Shown here: positions 6,109-12,669 of the stretch, piece after piece | How the letters are laid out: every line of letters begins with the position of its first letter | Position numbering within the stretch: position 1 is the first letter of the stretch | Source: CAMCYM01 sp041191165 | Lineage (GTDB): Bacteria; Bacteroidota; Bacteroidia; Flavobacteriales_D; Sanyastnellaceae | DNA: 17,652 nucleotides | Reading direction: 5' to 3' | Assembly (NCBI GenBank): GCA_041191165.1 | Contig: JBEEPJ010000016.1 | Coordinates: 1 to 17,652 of the forward strand | Program-made: the position numbers and the translations under genes | The notes under the pieces: generated by a model | The model's database searches: none | Seen by the model: only the letters and a program-made list of their open reading frames with translations | What the model was told of the DNA's origin: nothing

Positions 6109-7554
6109 ATGAAAATGATGATGTTCTGGACTTTGAGCCTGTCTGCCGTCCTGCTGGCCTGCGGCGGCGGCAACACCGAAAAAACTGCGGATGCCCAGAA
6201 GCCGGGCACGGAAAATGCCGATGGCGCGGCGGCCAATGATGTCATTTCGCCGAAGTACAAGAACGGCATCAACGAGCAGAACGCGGGCGACAAGAAGGGC
6301 AAAGTCCGCCTGCGGGGCACCATCGCCGGGGCCAACGCCGGCACCATCACCCTCTACGAAACCGAGGGCCGCAACAAGTCCGAGGCCCACAAGACGGCCG
6401 TGCGCAACGGCGCCTTCGACTTCGGCTCCATAGAGGTTTCCCGCGGCATCTACGTGCTGGGGCTGGACGAGCAGAACACCGTCGAGATCATCCTCAACCC
6501 CGATGAGGCCGAGGTGGCCATCGACTTCAAGTCCAACCGCCTCTCCGGCCAAAAGCTCGCCCCCAACTCCAAGGAGAACACGGGCTGGTTTGCCTACCAG
6601 GTGCAGGACGCCCGCCACAAGAACGAGACGCGCGCCCTGCGCCAGAACGCCCAGGACGCCGCGGGCATGAAGGCCCAGATCGAGCAGCAGATCGCGGCGA
6701 AGGACCAGGAGCTCATCACCTTCCAGCACAGCACCATCGACCAGTATCCGGGAACGTACCTCGCCAAGATCTTGTCGCTCAAAAACCCCAAGTATCCCCA
6801 ATCCCAGGGCCGTTTCTTCGAAGAGATGGACCCCATGGACGGCAGCCTCGTGCGCAGCATGGTCATCTCGGACCGCATCCAGGGCATGATGATCTCGTTC
6901 AGCGGCGGCAAGGACCCGGGCTTCCTCGCCTGCATCGACCAGGTGAAGGCGCACTTCGAACCCAACCCGGTGACGCTGGAGTCCGCCCTGTACAGCATGC
7001 TGGACGGGTTTTACAACACCGGCAAGGAGCACATCTGCCAGTACATCCTGGACAACTACATCTTCGACGACGACTGCGGTGCCGACCTCAGCGACGCCAT
7101 CCGCATCCGCGCCCAGGGCATCATCAACCTCCAGGTGGGCAAGACCCCGCCCAACTTCCGCATCGCCAAGTGGAACGGCGGTGAGGTGGACCTGCGCGAG
7201 ACCTGTGCGAAGAACCAGTATACGCTGGTGATGTTTTGGGCTTCGTGGTGCCACAAGTGCGAGCAGGAGATGCCGTATGTGGGGCCGCTGTACCAGAAGT
7301 ACAAGGCGAAGGGCTTTGAGGTGATCGGGGTGAGCTTGGACAACAACCGCCAAACCTGGGAGAAGGCCATCGCCGACAACGGCGCCACCTGGCCCAATGT
7401 CAGCCAGCTGGCCGCCTGGAGCAGCCCGGTGGTGGCGGATTACAAAATCACCGCCACGCCCACGTACTTCTTGTTGGATAAGCAGGGCAACATCGTCCTC
7501 AAGCCCCAGCGTGCCTTCGAGGTCGACAACTTCCTCGCGGGCAAGCTCAAGTAA
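6109..7554 (+). CDS. Lipid-anchored thiol-disulfide oxidoreductase, TlpA/ResA type with N-terminal DUF4369-like domain
   Basis: A 481-aa periplasm-facing thioredoxin-fold lipoprotein. The signal peptide ends in the lipobox LLAC with the lipidated cysteine at C18, followed by a GGG and charged linker (about 19-60). Residues about 65-170 form a beta-rich region (VRLRGTIAGANAGTITLY) like DUF4369, and about 170-340 is helical. The thioredoxin domain runs from about 345. Its redox motif is WC381-H-K-C384 and the cis-proline is P451 (TATPTYF). The role is probably reduction or oxidation of exported proteins; the CHKC spacer is unusual but keeps the two cysteines. Bacteroidota carry many such proteins and the individual substrate cannot be assigned. 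The gene stands alone and converges with ppx with only 7 nt between the stops. Confidence 0.9.
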   Translation: MKMMMFWTLSLSAVLLACGGGNTEKTADAQKPGTENADGAAANDVISPKYKNGINEQNAGDKKGKVRLRGTIAGANAGTITLYETEGRNKSEAHKTAVRNGAFDFGSIEVSRGIYVLGLDEQNTVEIILNPDEAEVAIDFKSNRLSGQKLAPNSKENTGWFAYQVQDARHKNETRALRQNAQDAAGMKAQIEQQIAAKDQELITFQHSTIDQYPGTYLAKILSLKNPKYPQSQGRFFEEMDPMDGSLVRSMVISDRIQGMMISFSGGKDPGFLACIDQVKAHFEPNPVTLESALYSMLDGFYNTGKEHICQYILDNYIFDDDCGADLSDAIRIRAQGIINLQVGKTPPNFRIAKWNGGEVDLRETCAKNQYTLVMFWASWCHKCEQEMPYVGPLYQKYKAKGFEVIGVSLDNNRQTWEKAIADNGATWPNVSQLAAWSSPVVADYKITATPTYFLLDKQGNIVLKPQRAFEVDNFLAGKLK

Positions 7555-7561
7555 GTCCGAT

Positions 7562-8548
7562 TCAAGCTTTCTTTCCGCGCCGCCCCTCGCCTGAGCCTGC
7601 GCCCGAGCCTTCGCTAGCCCCCGGGCTGGCGCCCGAGCTCGAGCGGCGGGGGGCGGCGCCGGAGGGGGCTTGCAGTTGCTGGCGGTACAGTTCCAGGATC
7701 ATGCCGTCAGCCAGTCCCACCTTGGGAACCAGGATGGCGGAAGCCCCGGCCAGCCGCATGATGCGGATGTAGATTTCGCCCGCCGGCACGATGACGTCTG
7801 CCCGGTCGGGTTTGAGCCCCAAGGTCTCCATGCGGTCTTCGTAACTCAGGGTGGAAATGCGCTCGTGCAGGGCTGTCAGTTGTTCGATGGAAACGGGCTC
7901 AAACCGGTCCGCGCCGCTCATGCGGTGCAGCCGATTGATGTTCCCCCCGGTGCCGATGGCCAGCAATTCCCGCTCCCCGTCCCGCGCCCCGGTGATGAAC
8001 TGCGCCACGTCCTCCCACACCCCCATGTCCACCGTCCCCTTCAGCGAGCGCACCGTCCCGAGCGGGAAGGAGGCCGAGTGCTCGCGGATGCCCGAACGGA
8101 TCCAGGTGATTTCCGTGCTGCCGCCGCCGACGTCGATGTAGAGAAAATCCCGGTCCCGGTTGATGCCCACTACCGTTTCGAAGCCTTTGAAAATCAGGTT
8201 CGCCTCGTGCTCACCATCGATGACCACGATGCGGACCCCCGACTTCTTCTGCACCCTTTCGATGATCTCCTCCGCATTCTGCGCCTCGCGCATGGCACTG
8301 GTCGCATGCACTTGAAAATGCGCCACCCCGTGGACCTCCATCAGCAGGTAGAAGGCGCGCATGGTCTTGGTGAGGGCGGAGAGTTTGGCCTCCGAAATGC
8401 TCCCCGTCTCGAACACATCCGCCCCGAGGCGCAGCGGGACCCGAAAAAAGGCCACCTTTTGGGCGCGCGGGATGCCGTTGCGGTCGGTGACGTCTTCAAT
8501 GAGCAGCCGGACGGCGTTGGAGCCGATGTCGATGGCACCGAAAATCAT
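7562..8548 (-). CDS. ppx: Exopolyphosphatase, Ppx/GppA family
   Basis: A 328-aa Ppx/GppA phosphatase of the short type, with only the two actin-like ATPase-fold lobes and no C-terminal HD-like domain. It would cleave terminal phosphate from polyphosphate, or pppGpp in GppA-type enzymes. Visible motifs are AIDIGSNAVRLLI (5-17), the acidic GEHEA loop with E113 and E115, the phosphate loop DVGGGSTEI (139-147), FPLGTVRS and AIGTGGNINRL. The last 35 or so residues (after YRQQLQA) are a low-complexity Ser/Gly/Ala/Arg tail outside the fold. Its ATG overlaps the ppk1 stop (ATGA, 8548-8545), so polyphosphate synthesis and breakdown are encoded in one coupled operon. Confidence 0.92.
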   Translation of the reverse strand: MIFGAIDIGSNAVRLLIEDVTDRNGIPRAQKVAFFRVPLRLGADVFETGSISEAKLSALTKTMRAFYLLMEVHGVAHFQVHATSAMREAQNAEEIIERVQKKSGVRIVVIDGEHEANLIFKGFETVVGINRDRDFLYIDVGGGSTEITWIRSGIREHSASFPLGTVRSLKGTVDMGVWEDVAQFITGARDGERELLAIGTGGNINRLHRMSGADRFEPVSIEQLTALHERISTLSYEDRMETLGLKPDRADVIVPAGEIYIRIMRLAGASAILVPKVGLADGMILELYRQQLQAPSGAAPRRSSSGASPGASEGSGAGSGEGRRGKKA

Positions 8549-10632
8549 GCGGGGAAATGGGGGTTGAGCTGGGCGACCACGCGTTGATAGATGCGGGTCT
8601 GGGCATCTTCAGCCGGGAGGCCGTCCCGCTGGGGAATGCGGCGGTTGTCGCAGGTGGCGTCGATGATGCGGGTTTGGTATGGGTCATTCCATTGCAGCAT
8701 GAACTGCTCCATCAATTCCTTCTTCAGCCGTTCCTCGCGCACCGGCACGGTCACCTCCACCCGCCGATCGAGGTTGCGGGTCATCCAATCGGAGGAGGAG
8801 AGATAGTACAGCGGCGCCCCGTTGTTGCCGAAGATCAGGACGCGCCCGTGCTCCAGATAGCGCCCGACCAGGCTGCGCACCTCGATGTGTTCGCTCATCC
8901 CGGGCACCCCGGGAATCAGGGAGCAGATGCCGCGCACCAGCAACTGAATCCGCACCCCGGCCCGGCTGGCATCGTACAGTTTTTCGATCATCGCGGCGTC
9001 CACGAGGTTGTTGATCTTCAGGTGCATCCACCCTTCCTGCCCGGTCTGGGCCAGCTGGATTTCGCGGTCGATCATCTGGTTGAACTGCCGGCGTGAACTG
9101 TGCGGACTCACGATGAGGTGCCGGAACAGCGGCCGCTCGTAGTTGTGGGAGAAGAACGAGAACAGCCGCTCCACCTCGGCGGTCAGCGCAGGGTCCGACG
9201 TGAGCAGCGCATGGTCCGTGTAGATGCGCCCGTTGCGCTCGTGGAAGTTGCCGGTGCCGATGTGCGCAAACTGTTCGAGGGTTCGCCCGCGCTTGCGGGT
9301 GATGAGAAAGAGCTTCGCGTGCACCTTGAGCCCCGCCACCCCGAATTCCACATGCGCCCCCGCTTCTTGCAAAACCTTGGAAACCTGAATGTTATGTCGC
9401 TCATCGAAGCGCGCCGCCAGCTCGATGACCACCTGCACGTGCTTTCCGTTGCGGGCGGCGTTGACCAGGGCATTGATGATTTGCGACTGGCTGGCGACCC
9501 GGTAGAGGTTGATGCGGATGTGCGTCACCCCCGGATCGATCGCGGCCTCGCGCAGGATGTCCACGATTTGGCTGAAGTCGTGGTAGGGGAGGTGCAGCAG
9601 GATGTCCCGATCGCGGATGGCCGCCAGCAAACTCGTCCGCCCGGCGAAGTCCGGGTGGAGCACCGGCGGTTGCGGAACGAAGATCAAGTCCTTGCGCCCG
9701 AAGTCCGGGAACCCCATCAGGTCCTTGCGGTTGTGGTAGCGGCTCCCGGGGATGACGTTTTCCGTGTCGCCCAGCTTGAGCTTGCGCTTGATGTAGCTGA
9801 TCATCTCGCGGGGCATCTCGGCATCGTAGAGGAAGCGGACGTAATCGCCTTGCTTGCGCTTCGCCACCCCGCGGGCCAGCTTTTCCATCAGCGACCGCGT
9901 CAAGTCGTCGTCCACGTCGATCTCCGCATCGCGCGTGACCTTGATGGCATGCGCCCGCAGGCCCACCGGATTGAACAGGGCGAAGATGCGCCGGAGCTCC
10001 AGCCGGATCACGTCCTCGATGAACATGACGTACTGCTCTTCCCCCCGGCTCGGCAGCACGATGAACCGCGGCAGGTGCGTGGGCACCTCGATGACCGCAT
10101 ACCGCGTGTGCAGGCCGTCGGCATCTTCCAAGTCCAAACCCACAGCCAAATACAACGTCCCGTCGATCAAATCCGGAAACGGCACCCCGCCCCCGACCAT
10201 GATGGGCACCAGCGAAGGCCGGATGCGCTCGATGAAATGCCGCCGCGCGAACGCCTGTTGCTCCGCATCGAGCTCGTCCTCCCGCAGGAAGTGAATGCCC
10301 TCCTGCTCGAGCAGCCCGATGAGTTCCTGGAAGATGCGGTTGTTCTCCGTCTGCAAAGCCACGACCCGCTGGGCCACCCGCGCCAGGGTCTCGCGGACGT
10401 CAAACCCCAGGGTGGTGGTGGGGTGCTTCCCCACGAGCGCCGCCCGCTGCAGGTTCGCCACCCGCACCCGGAAAAACTCGTCGAGGTTGTTCGAGAAAAT
10501 CCCCAGGAACCGCATGCGTTCGATGAGGGGAACCCGCTCGCTGGCCGCTTCCTGCAACACCCGGTGGTTGAAGGTGAGCCAACTCAGTTCGCGGTTGATG
10601 AACTTGTCCCGGGCGTGAGGCGTCTTTCGCAC
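8545..10632 (-). CDS. ppk1: Polyphosphate kinase 1
   Basis: A 695-aa enzyme that reversibly polymerises the gamma-phosphate of ATP into polyphosphate. The length is normal for PPK1. The N domain opens FINRELSWLTFNHRVLQEA (11-29) and LGIFSNNLDEFFRVRVANL. The phospho-accepting histidine is H457 in AHIGTGNFHERNGRIY, and the second conserved histidine is H595 in YLEHGRVLIF. VRGICSLIPGVPGMSEHIEV is the usual C2-domain signature. The start is probably GTG at 10632: no ATG lies in the frame before the conserved region and the promoter box ends only 4 nt upstream. That would make the mRNA leaderless or nearly so. It is coupled to ppx downstream and divergent from the peroxiredoxin gene. Confidence 0.95.
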   Translation of the reverse strand: MRKTPHARDKFINRELSWLTFNHRVLQEAASERVPLIERMRFLGIFSNNLDEFFRVRVANLQRAALVGKHPTTTLGFDVRETLARVAQRVVALQTENNRIFQELIGLLEQEGIHFLREDELDAEQQAFARRHFIERIRPSLVPIMVGGGVPFPDLIDGTLYLAVGLDLEDADGLHTRYAVIEVPTHLPRFIVLPSRGEEQYVMFIEDVIRLELRRIFALFNPVGLRAHAIKVTRDAEIDVDDDLTRSLMEKLARGVAKRKQGDYVRFLYDAEMPREMISYIKRKLKLGDTENVIPGSRYHNRKDLMGFPDFGRKDLIFVPQPPVLHPDFAGRTSLLAAIRDRDILLHLPYHDFSQIVDILREAAIDPGVTHIRINLYRVASQSQIINALVNAARNGKHVQVVIELAARFDERHNIQVSKVLQEAGAHVEFGVAGLKVHAKLFLITRKRGRTLEQFAHIGTGNFHERNGRIYTDHALLTSDPALTAEVERLFSFFSHNYERPLFRHLIVSPHSSRRQFNQMIDREIQLAQTGQEGWMHLKINNLVDAAMIEKLYDASRAGVRIQLLVRGICSLIPGVPGMSEHIEVRSLVGRYLEHGRVLIFGNNGAPLYYLSSSDWMTRNLDRRVEVTVPVREERLKKELMEQFMLQWNDPYQTRIIDATCDNRRIPQRDGLPAEDAQTRIYQRVVAQLNPHFPA

Positions 10633-10636
10633 CCCG

Positions 10637-10644
10637 CAAAGATA
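10637..10644 (-). promoter_or_regulatory. Bacteroidota -7 element TATCTTTG for ppk1
   Basis: A perfect TAnnTTTG match on the minus strand, ending 4 nt before the GTG start of ppk1. Transcription would begin at or very near the start codon. It faces away from an identical TATCTTTG box at 10679 on the other strand. Confidence 0.65.
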
Positions 10645-10678
10645 AGGTCACACCGCTGCGCACCCCGACCGCCGGGGC

Positions 10679-10686
10679 TATCTTTG
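10679..10686 (+). promoter_or_regulatory. Bacteroidota -7 element TATCTTTG for the peroxiredoxin gene
   Basis: A perfect TAnnTTTG match, 21 nt before the ATG at 10708, followed by GCACCCAAAATTCC. Same octamer as the divergent ppk1 promoter 34 nt away, so the two genes share an upstream region of about 75 nt and could share regulation. Confidence 0.7.
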
Positions 10687-10707
10687 CACCCAAAATTCCA
10701 CACCATC

Positions 10708-11280
10708 ATGGCACAATTCGTCGGTCGTCCCGCCCCCGCCTTCACCGCAAAAGCCGTCGTCAACGGCGCGGTCGTTCCCCAGTTTTCGCTGTCGGATTTC
10801 CACGGCAAGAACTACGTGGTCCTGTTCTTCTACCCCAAGGACTTCTCCTCGCTGTGCCCTTCGGAGCTGATTGCGTTTCAGCACGATTTGGCGGCCTTTG
10901 AGGAGCGGGGTGCGGTGGTCGTGGGCTGCTCGACGGACACCGTGGAATCGCACCTCGCCTTCCTCAACACGCCCCAGAACCAGGGGGGCATCGCGGGCGT
11001 GACCTACCCGCTGGTGGGCGACGCGAACAAGACCATCGCCACCAACTACGACGTCCTGACCGGCGAGTACGATTACGACGAGGACGGCCTGCTGACGGCG
11101 CCCAACGAGCTCATCGCGTACCGGGCGTTGTTCCTCATCGACAAGAAGGGCGTGGTCCAGCACCAGACCGTGAACCACTTGATGTTTGGGCGGAATACGG
11201 AGGAGGCGTTGCGCATGCTCGACGCGCTCATCCACTTCGAAACTTCAGGCCAAACCTGTCCCGCCAATTGGAGGAAGTAA
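10708..11280 (+). CDS. Typical 2-Cys peroxiredoxin (AhpC/Prx1 type)
   Basis: A 190-aa thiol peroxidase that reduces hydrogen peroxide and organic peroxides. The peroxidatic cysteine is C50 in FYPKDFSSLCPSE; the family more often has DFTFVCPTE. The resolving cysteine is C184 near the C terminus in GQTCPANW, so the enzyme is the typical dimeric 2-Cys kind. VVGCSTDTVESHLAFLN and YRALFLIDKKGVVQHQTVN are family-typical. The start MAQFVGRPAPAF is fixed by the promoter 21 nt upstream; a long open frame further upstream is only shadow of ppk1. No dedicated reductase (AhpF) is adjacent, so thioredoxin is the likely electron donor by inference. Confidence 0.95.
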   Translation: MAQFVGRPAPAFTAKAVVNGAVVPQFSLSDFHGKNYVVLFFYPKDFSSLCPSELIAFQHDLAAFEERGAVVVGCSTDTVESHLAFLNTPQNQGGIAGVTYPLVGDANKTIATNYDVLTGEYDYDEDGLLTAPNELIAYRALFLIDKKGVVQHQTVNHLMFGRNTEEALRMLDALIHFETSGQTCPANWRK

Positions 11281-11367
11281 CCCCCGCAGGCCGAGATCGG
11301 TGGGTCGCCGCCCGCCTCACCGAGATCGAGCGGTTTGCGAATCCGGAGCGGGCGGCGCACGGGGGGG

Positions 11368-12609
11368 TTACTCCCGGCCGAGGGCCACGATCGGGTCGAG
11401 CCGGGCGGCCTGACGCGCCGGATAATACCCGCTGAGGAGGCTGGTGGCCAGCGACATGAGGATGCCCACCGTGATCCACATCCAGGGGATGACGAACGGG
11501 GTCTCGAGGTAGGAGGCGACGAGATTGCCGACGGCGAGGCCGGAGAGGATGCCGAGGAGGCCGCCGATTTGGCCTATGACCATGACCTCGACCAAAAACT
11601 GCGTGCGGATGGCGGACGGCGACGCGCCCAGCGACTTGCGGACCCCGATCTCGCGCGTGCGCTCGGAGACGCTCACGAGCATGATGTTCATCAGCCCGAT
11701 GCCCGCCCCGAAGAGCGTGATGAGCCCGATGACCGTCGCGGCGATGGTGATGCCGTTGGTGGCCTGGCGCAGCGTCGCCACCAGCTGGGTGCTCTGCTCG
11801 ACCCGGAACGAGTTGGGTTCGCCGGGCTTGTCGCCGCGGATGGTGCGGAAGATGCCCGTGGCCGTGGACATGGAGCTCTCCAAGTCCTTGGGATTGTTCA
11901 CTTTGCAGACCAAACTATAACTCCGCCCCTCGTCCGAGAACTGCCGCCGGGCGCTCGGGACGGGCACCATGCACTGCTGGTCCTGGTTCATCCCGAAGGC
12001 CTGCCCGCGGGCCTTGAGGATGCCGATGATGGTGTACCGCTGGCCGGTGATGAGCATGGTGGCGCCGAGGGCCTCCTCCCAGGGCTCGAACAGGTCCGTG
12101 AGGATCTCCGGCCCCACCACCACCACATCCCGGGCGGCTTCGAGGTCCGCCTGGCTGATGTTGCGGCCTTCCGCTATTTCGAACCCGCTGACCTCGAGGT
12201 AGTTGGCGTCGACGCCCAGCACCCGGATGTTGGGGTCGGACCGCTTGTTGCCCCGGCTGATGGTGGCCTGGGAGGTGCCGAAGAGGGAGTAGGAGAGGGT
12301 CCAGGTTTGGCCTGCAGACTGCCGCGCCAGCGCTTGCGCCTCACGGTAATCGATGGGCTCCTCCACGGCCACGCGCCGGCCCGACATGAAGCCGCCCTCG
12401 GTGGCCTGCCGGATGGTGAAGGAGTTCGTGCCCAGCGAGCTCAGCTGCTTGACGACGTTCGCCTCCAGCGAGGACGTCGCGGTGGTCATGCTGATCAGGG
12501 CCATGATGCCCAGCCCGATGATGGACACGGTGAGGCCCGTGCGCAGCAGGTTGCCCCGGATGGACTGCAACGCGATCAACACGAGTTCTCCCAGCACGGC
12601 CCGCTTCAT
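11368..12609 (-). CDS. ABC transporter permease, MacB/FtsX family
   Basis: A 413-aa inner-membrane protein with the MacB/FtsX layout. It has one membrane helix near residues 24-45, a large periplasmic domain (about 46-280) and three C-terminal helices (about 286-310, 338-364, 375-393). Diagnostic strings are SVSERTREIGVRKSLGASPS in the cytoplasmic loop after helix 2 and GYYPARQAARLDPIVAL at the end. Such permeases work with an ATPase of the MacB/LolD type in export of peptides, lipoproteins or drugs, or in mechanotransmission. No ATPase gene is next to it in this window, so the partner must be elsewhere. The start ATG at 12609 gives the normal short N terminus; the frame is open upstream but only as shadow of aconitase. 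Confidence 0.92.
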   Translation of the reverse strand: MKRAVLGELVLIALQSIRGNLLRTGLTVSIIGLGIMALISMTTATSSLEANVVKQLSSLGTNSFTIRQATEGGFMSGRRVAVEEPIDYREAQALARQSAGQTWTLSYSLFGTSQATISRGNKRSDPNIRVLGVDANYLEVSGFEIAEGRNISQADLEAARDVVVVGPEILTDLFEPWEEALGATMLITGQRYTIIGILKARGQAFGMNQDQQCMVPVPSARRQFSDEGRSYSLVCKVNNPKDLESSMSTATGIFRTIRGDKPGEPNSFRVEQSTQLVATLRQATNGITIAATVIGLITLFGAGIGLMNIMLVSVSERTREIGVRKSLGASPSAIRTQFLVEVMVIGQIGGLLGILSGLAVGNLVASYLETPFVIPWMWITVGILMSLATSLLSGYYPARQAARLDPIVALGRE

Positions 12610-12613
12610 GGTT

Positions 12614-12636
12614 GCGAAGGTAAACCTTACCTTTGC
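12614..12636. promoter_or_regulatory. Divergent promoter pair forming an inverted repeat
   Basis: GCGAAGGTAA (12614-12623) and TTACCTTTGC (12627-12636) are inverted copies with one mismatch around a 3-nt centre. Each arm holds a -7 element pointing outward: TACCTTTG at 12628-12635 for aconitase and TACCTTCG at 12622-12615 on the minus strand for the permease. The perfect match drives aconitase; the permease copy has one mismatch. The upstream region of each promoter must overlap the other, so they may compete, or the palindrome may bind a dimeric regulator. Confidence 0.6.
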
Positions 12637-12669
12637 GGCATATTTGAGGCAAACCAGAAAAAAGTCCCC

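Noticed and set aside
5992..7353. 453-codon minus-strand open frame opposite the thioredoxin lipoprotein
   Set aside because: Val/Leu/His-rich antisense shadow; the plus strand has signal peptide, lipobox and CxxC motif.
9100..10707. Long plus-strand open frame running into the peroxiredoxin gene
   Set aside because: It lies antisense to ppk1, its product is His/Pro/Arg-rich without any family motif, and the peroxiredoxin has a normal start with its own promoter at 10679.
11281..11367. Possible small coding remnant after the peroxiredoxin (reads RWVAARLTEIERFANPERAA in one frame)
   Set aside because: It looks protein-like but has no start outside the peroxiredoxin gene, runs into the permease coding region antisense, and matches nothing I recognise. 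It also has a CCGAGATCG repeat (11291 and 11320) that is too weak for a terminator call.
11335..12669. Open frame extending the aconitase upstream by more than 400 codons
   Set aside because: It is antisense to the MacB/FtsX permease, whose membrane helices and motifs are clear; aconitase has normal length from 12670 and a promoter at 12628.
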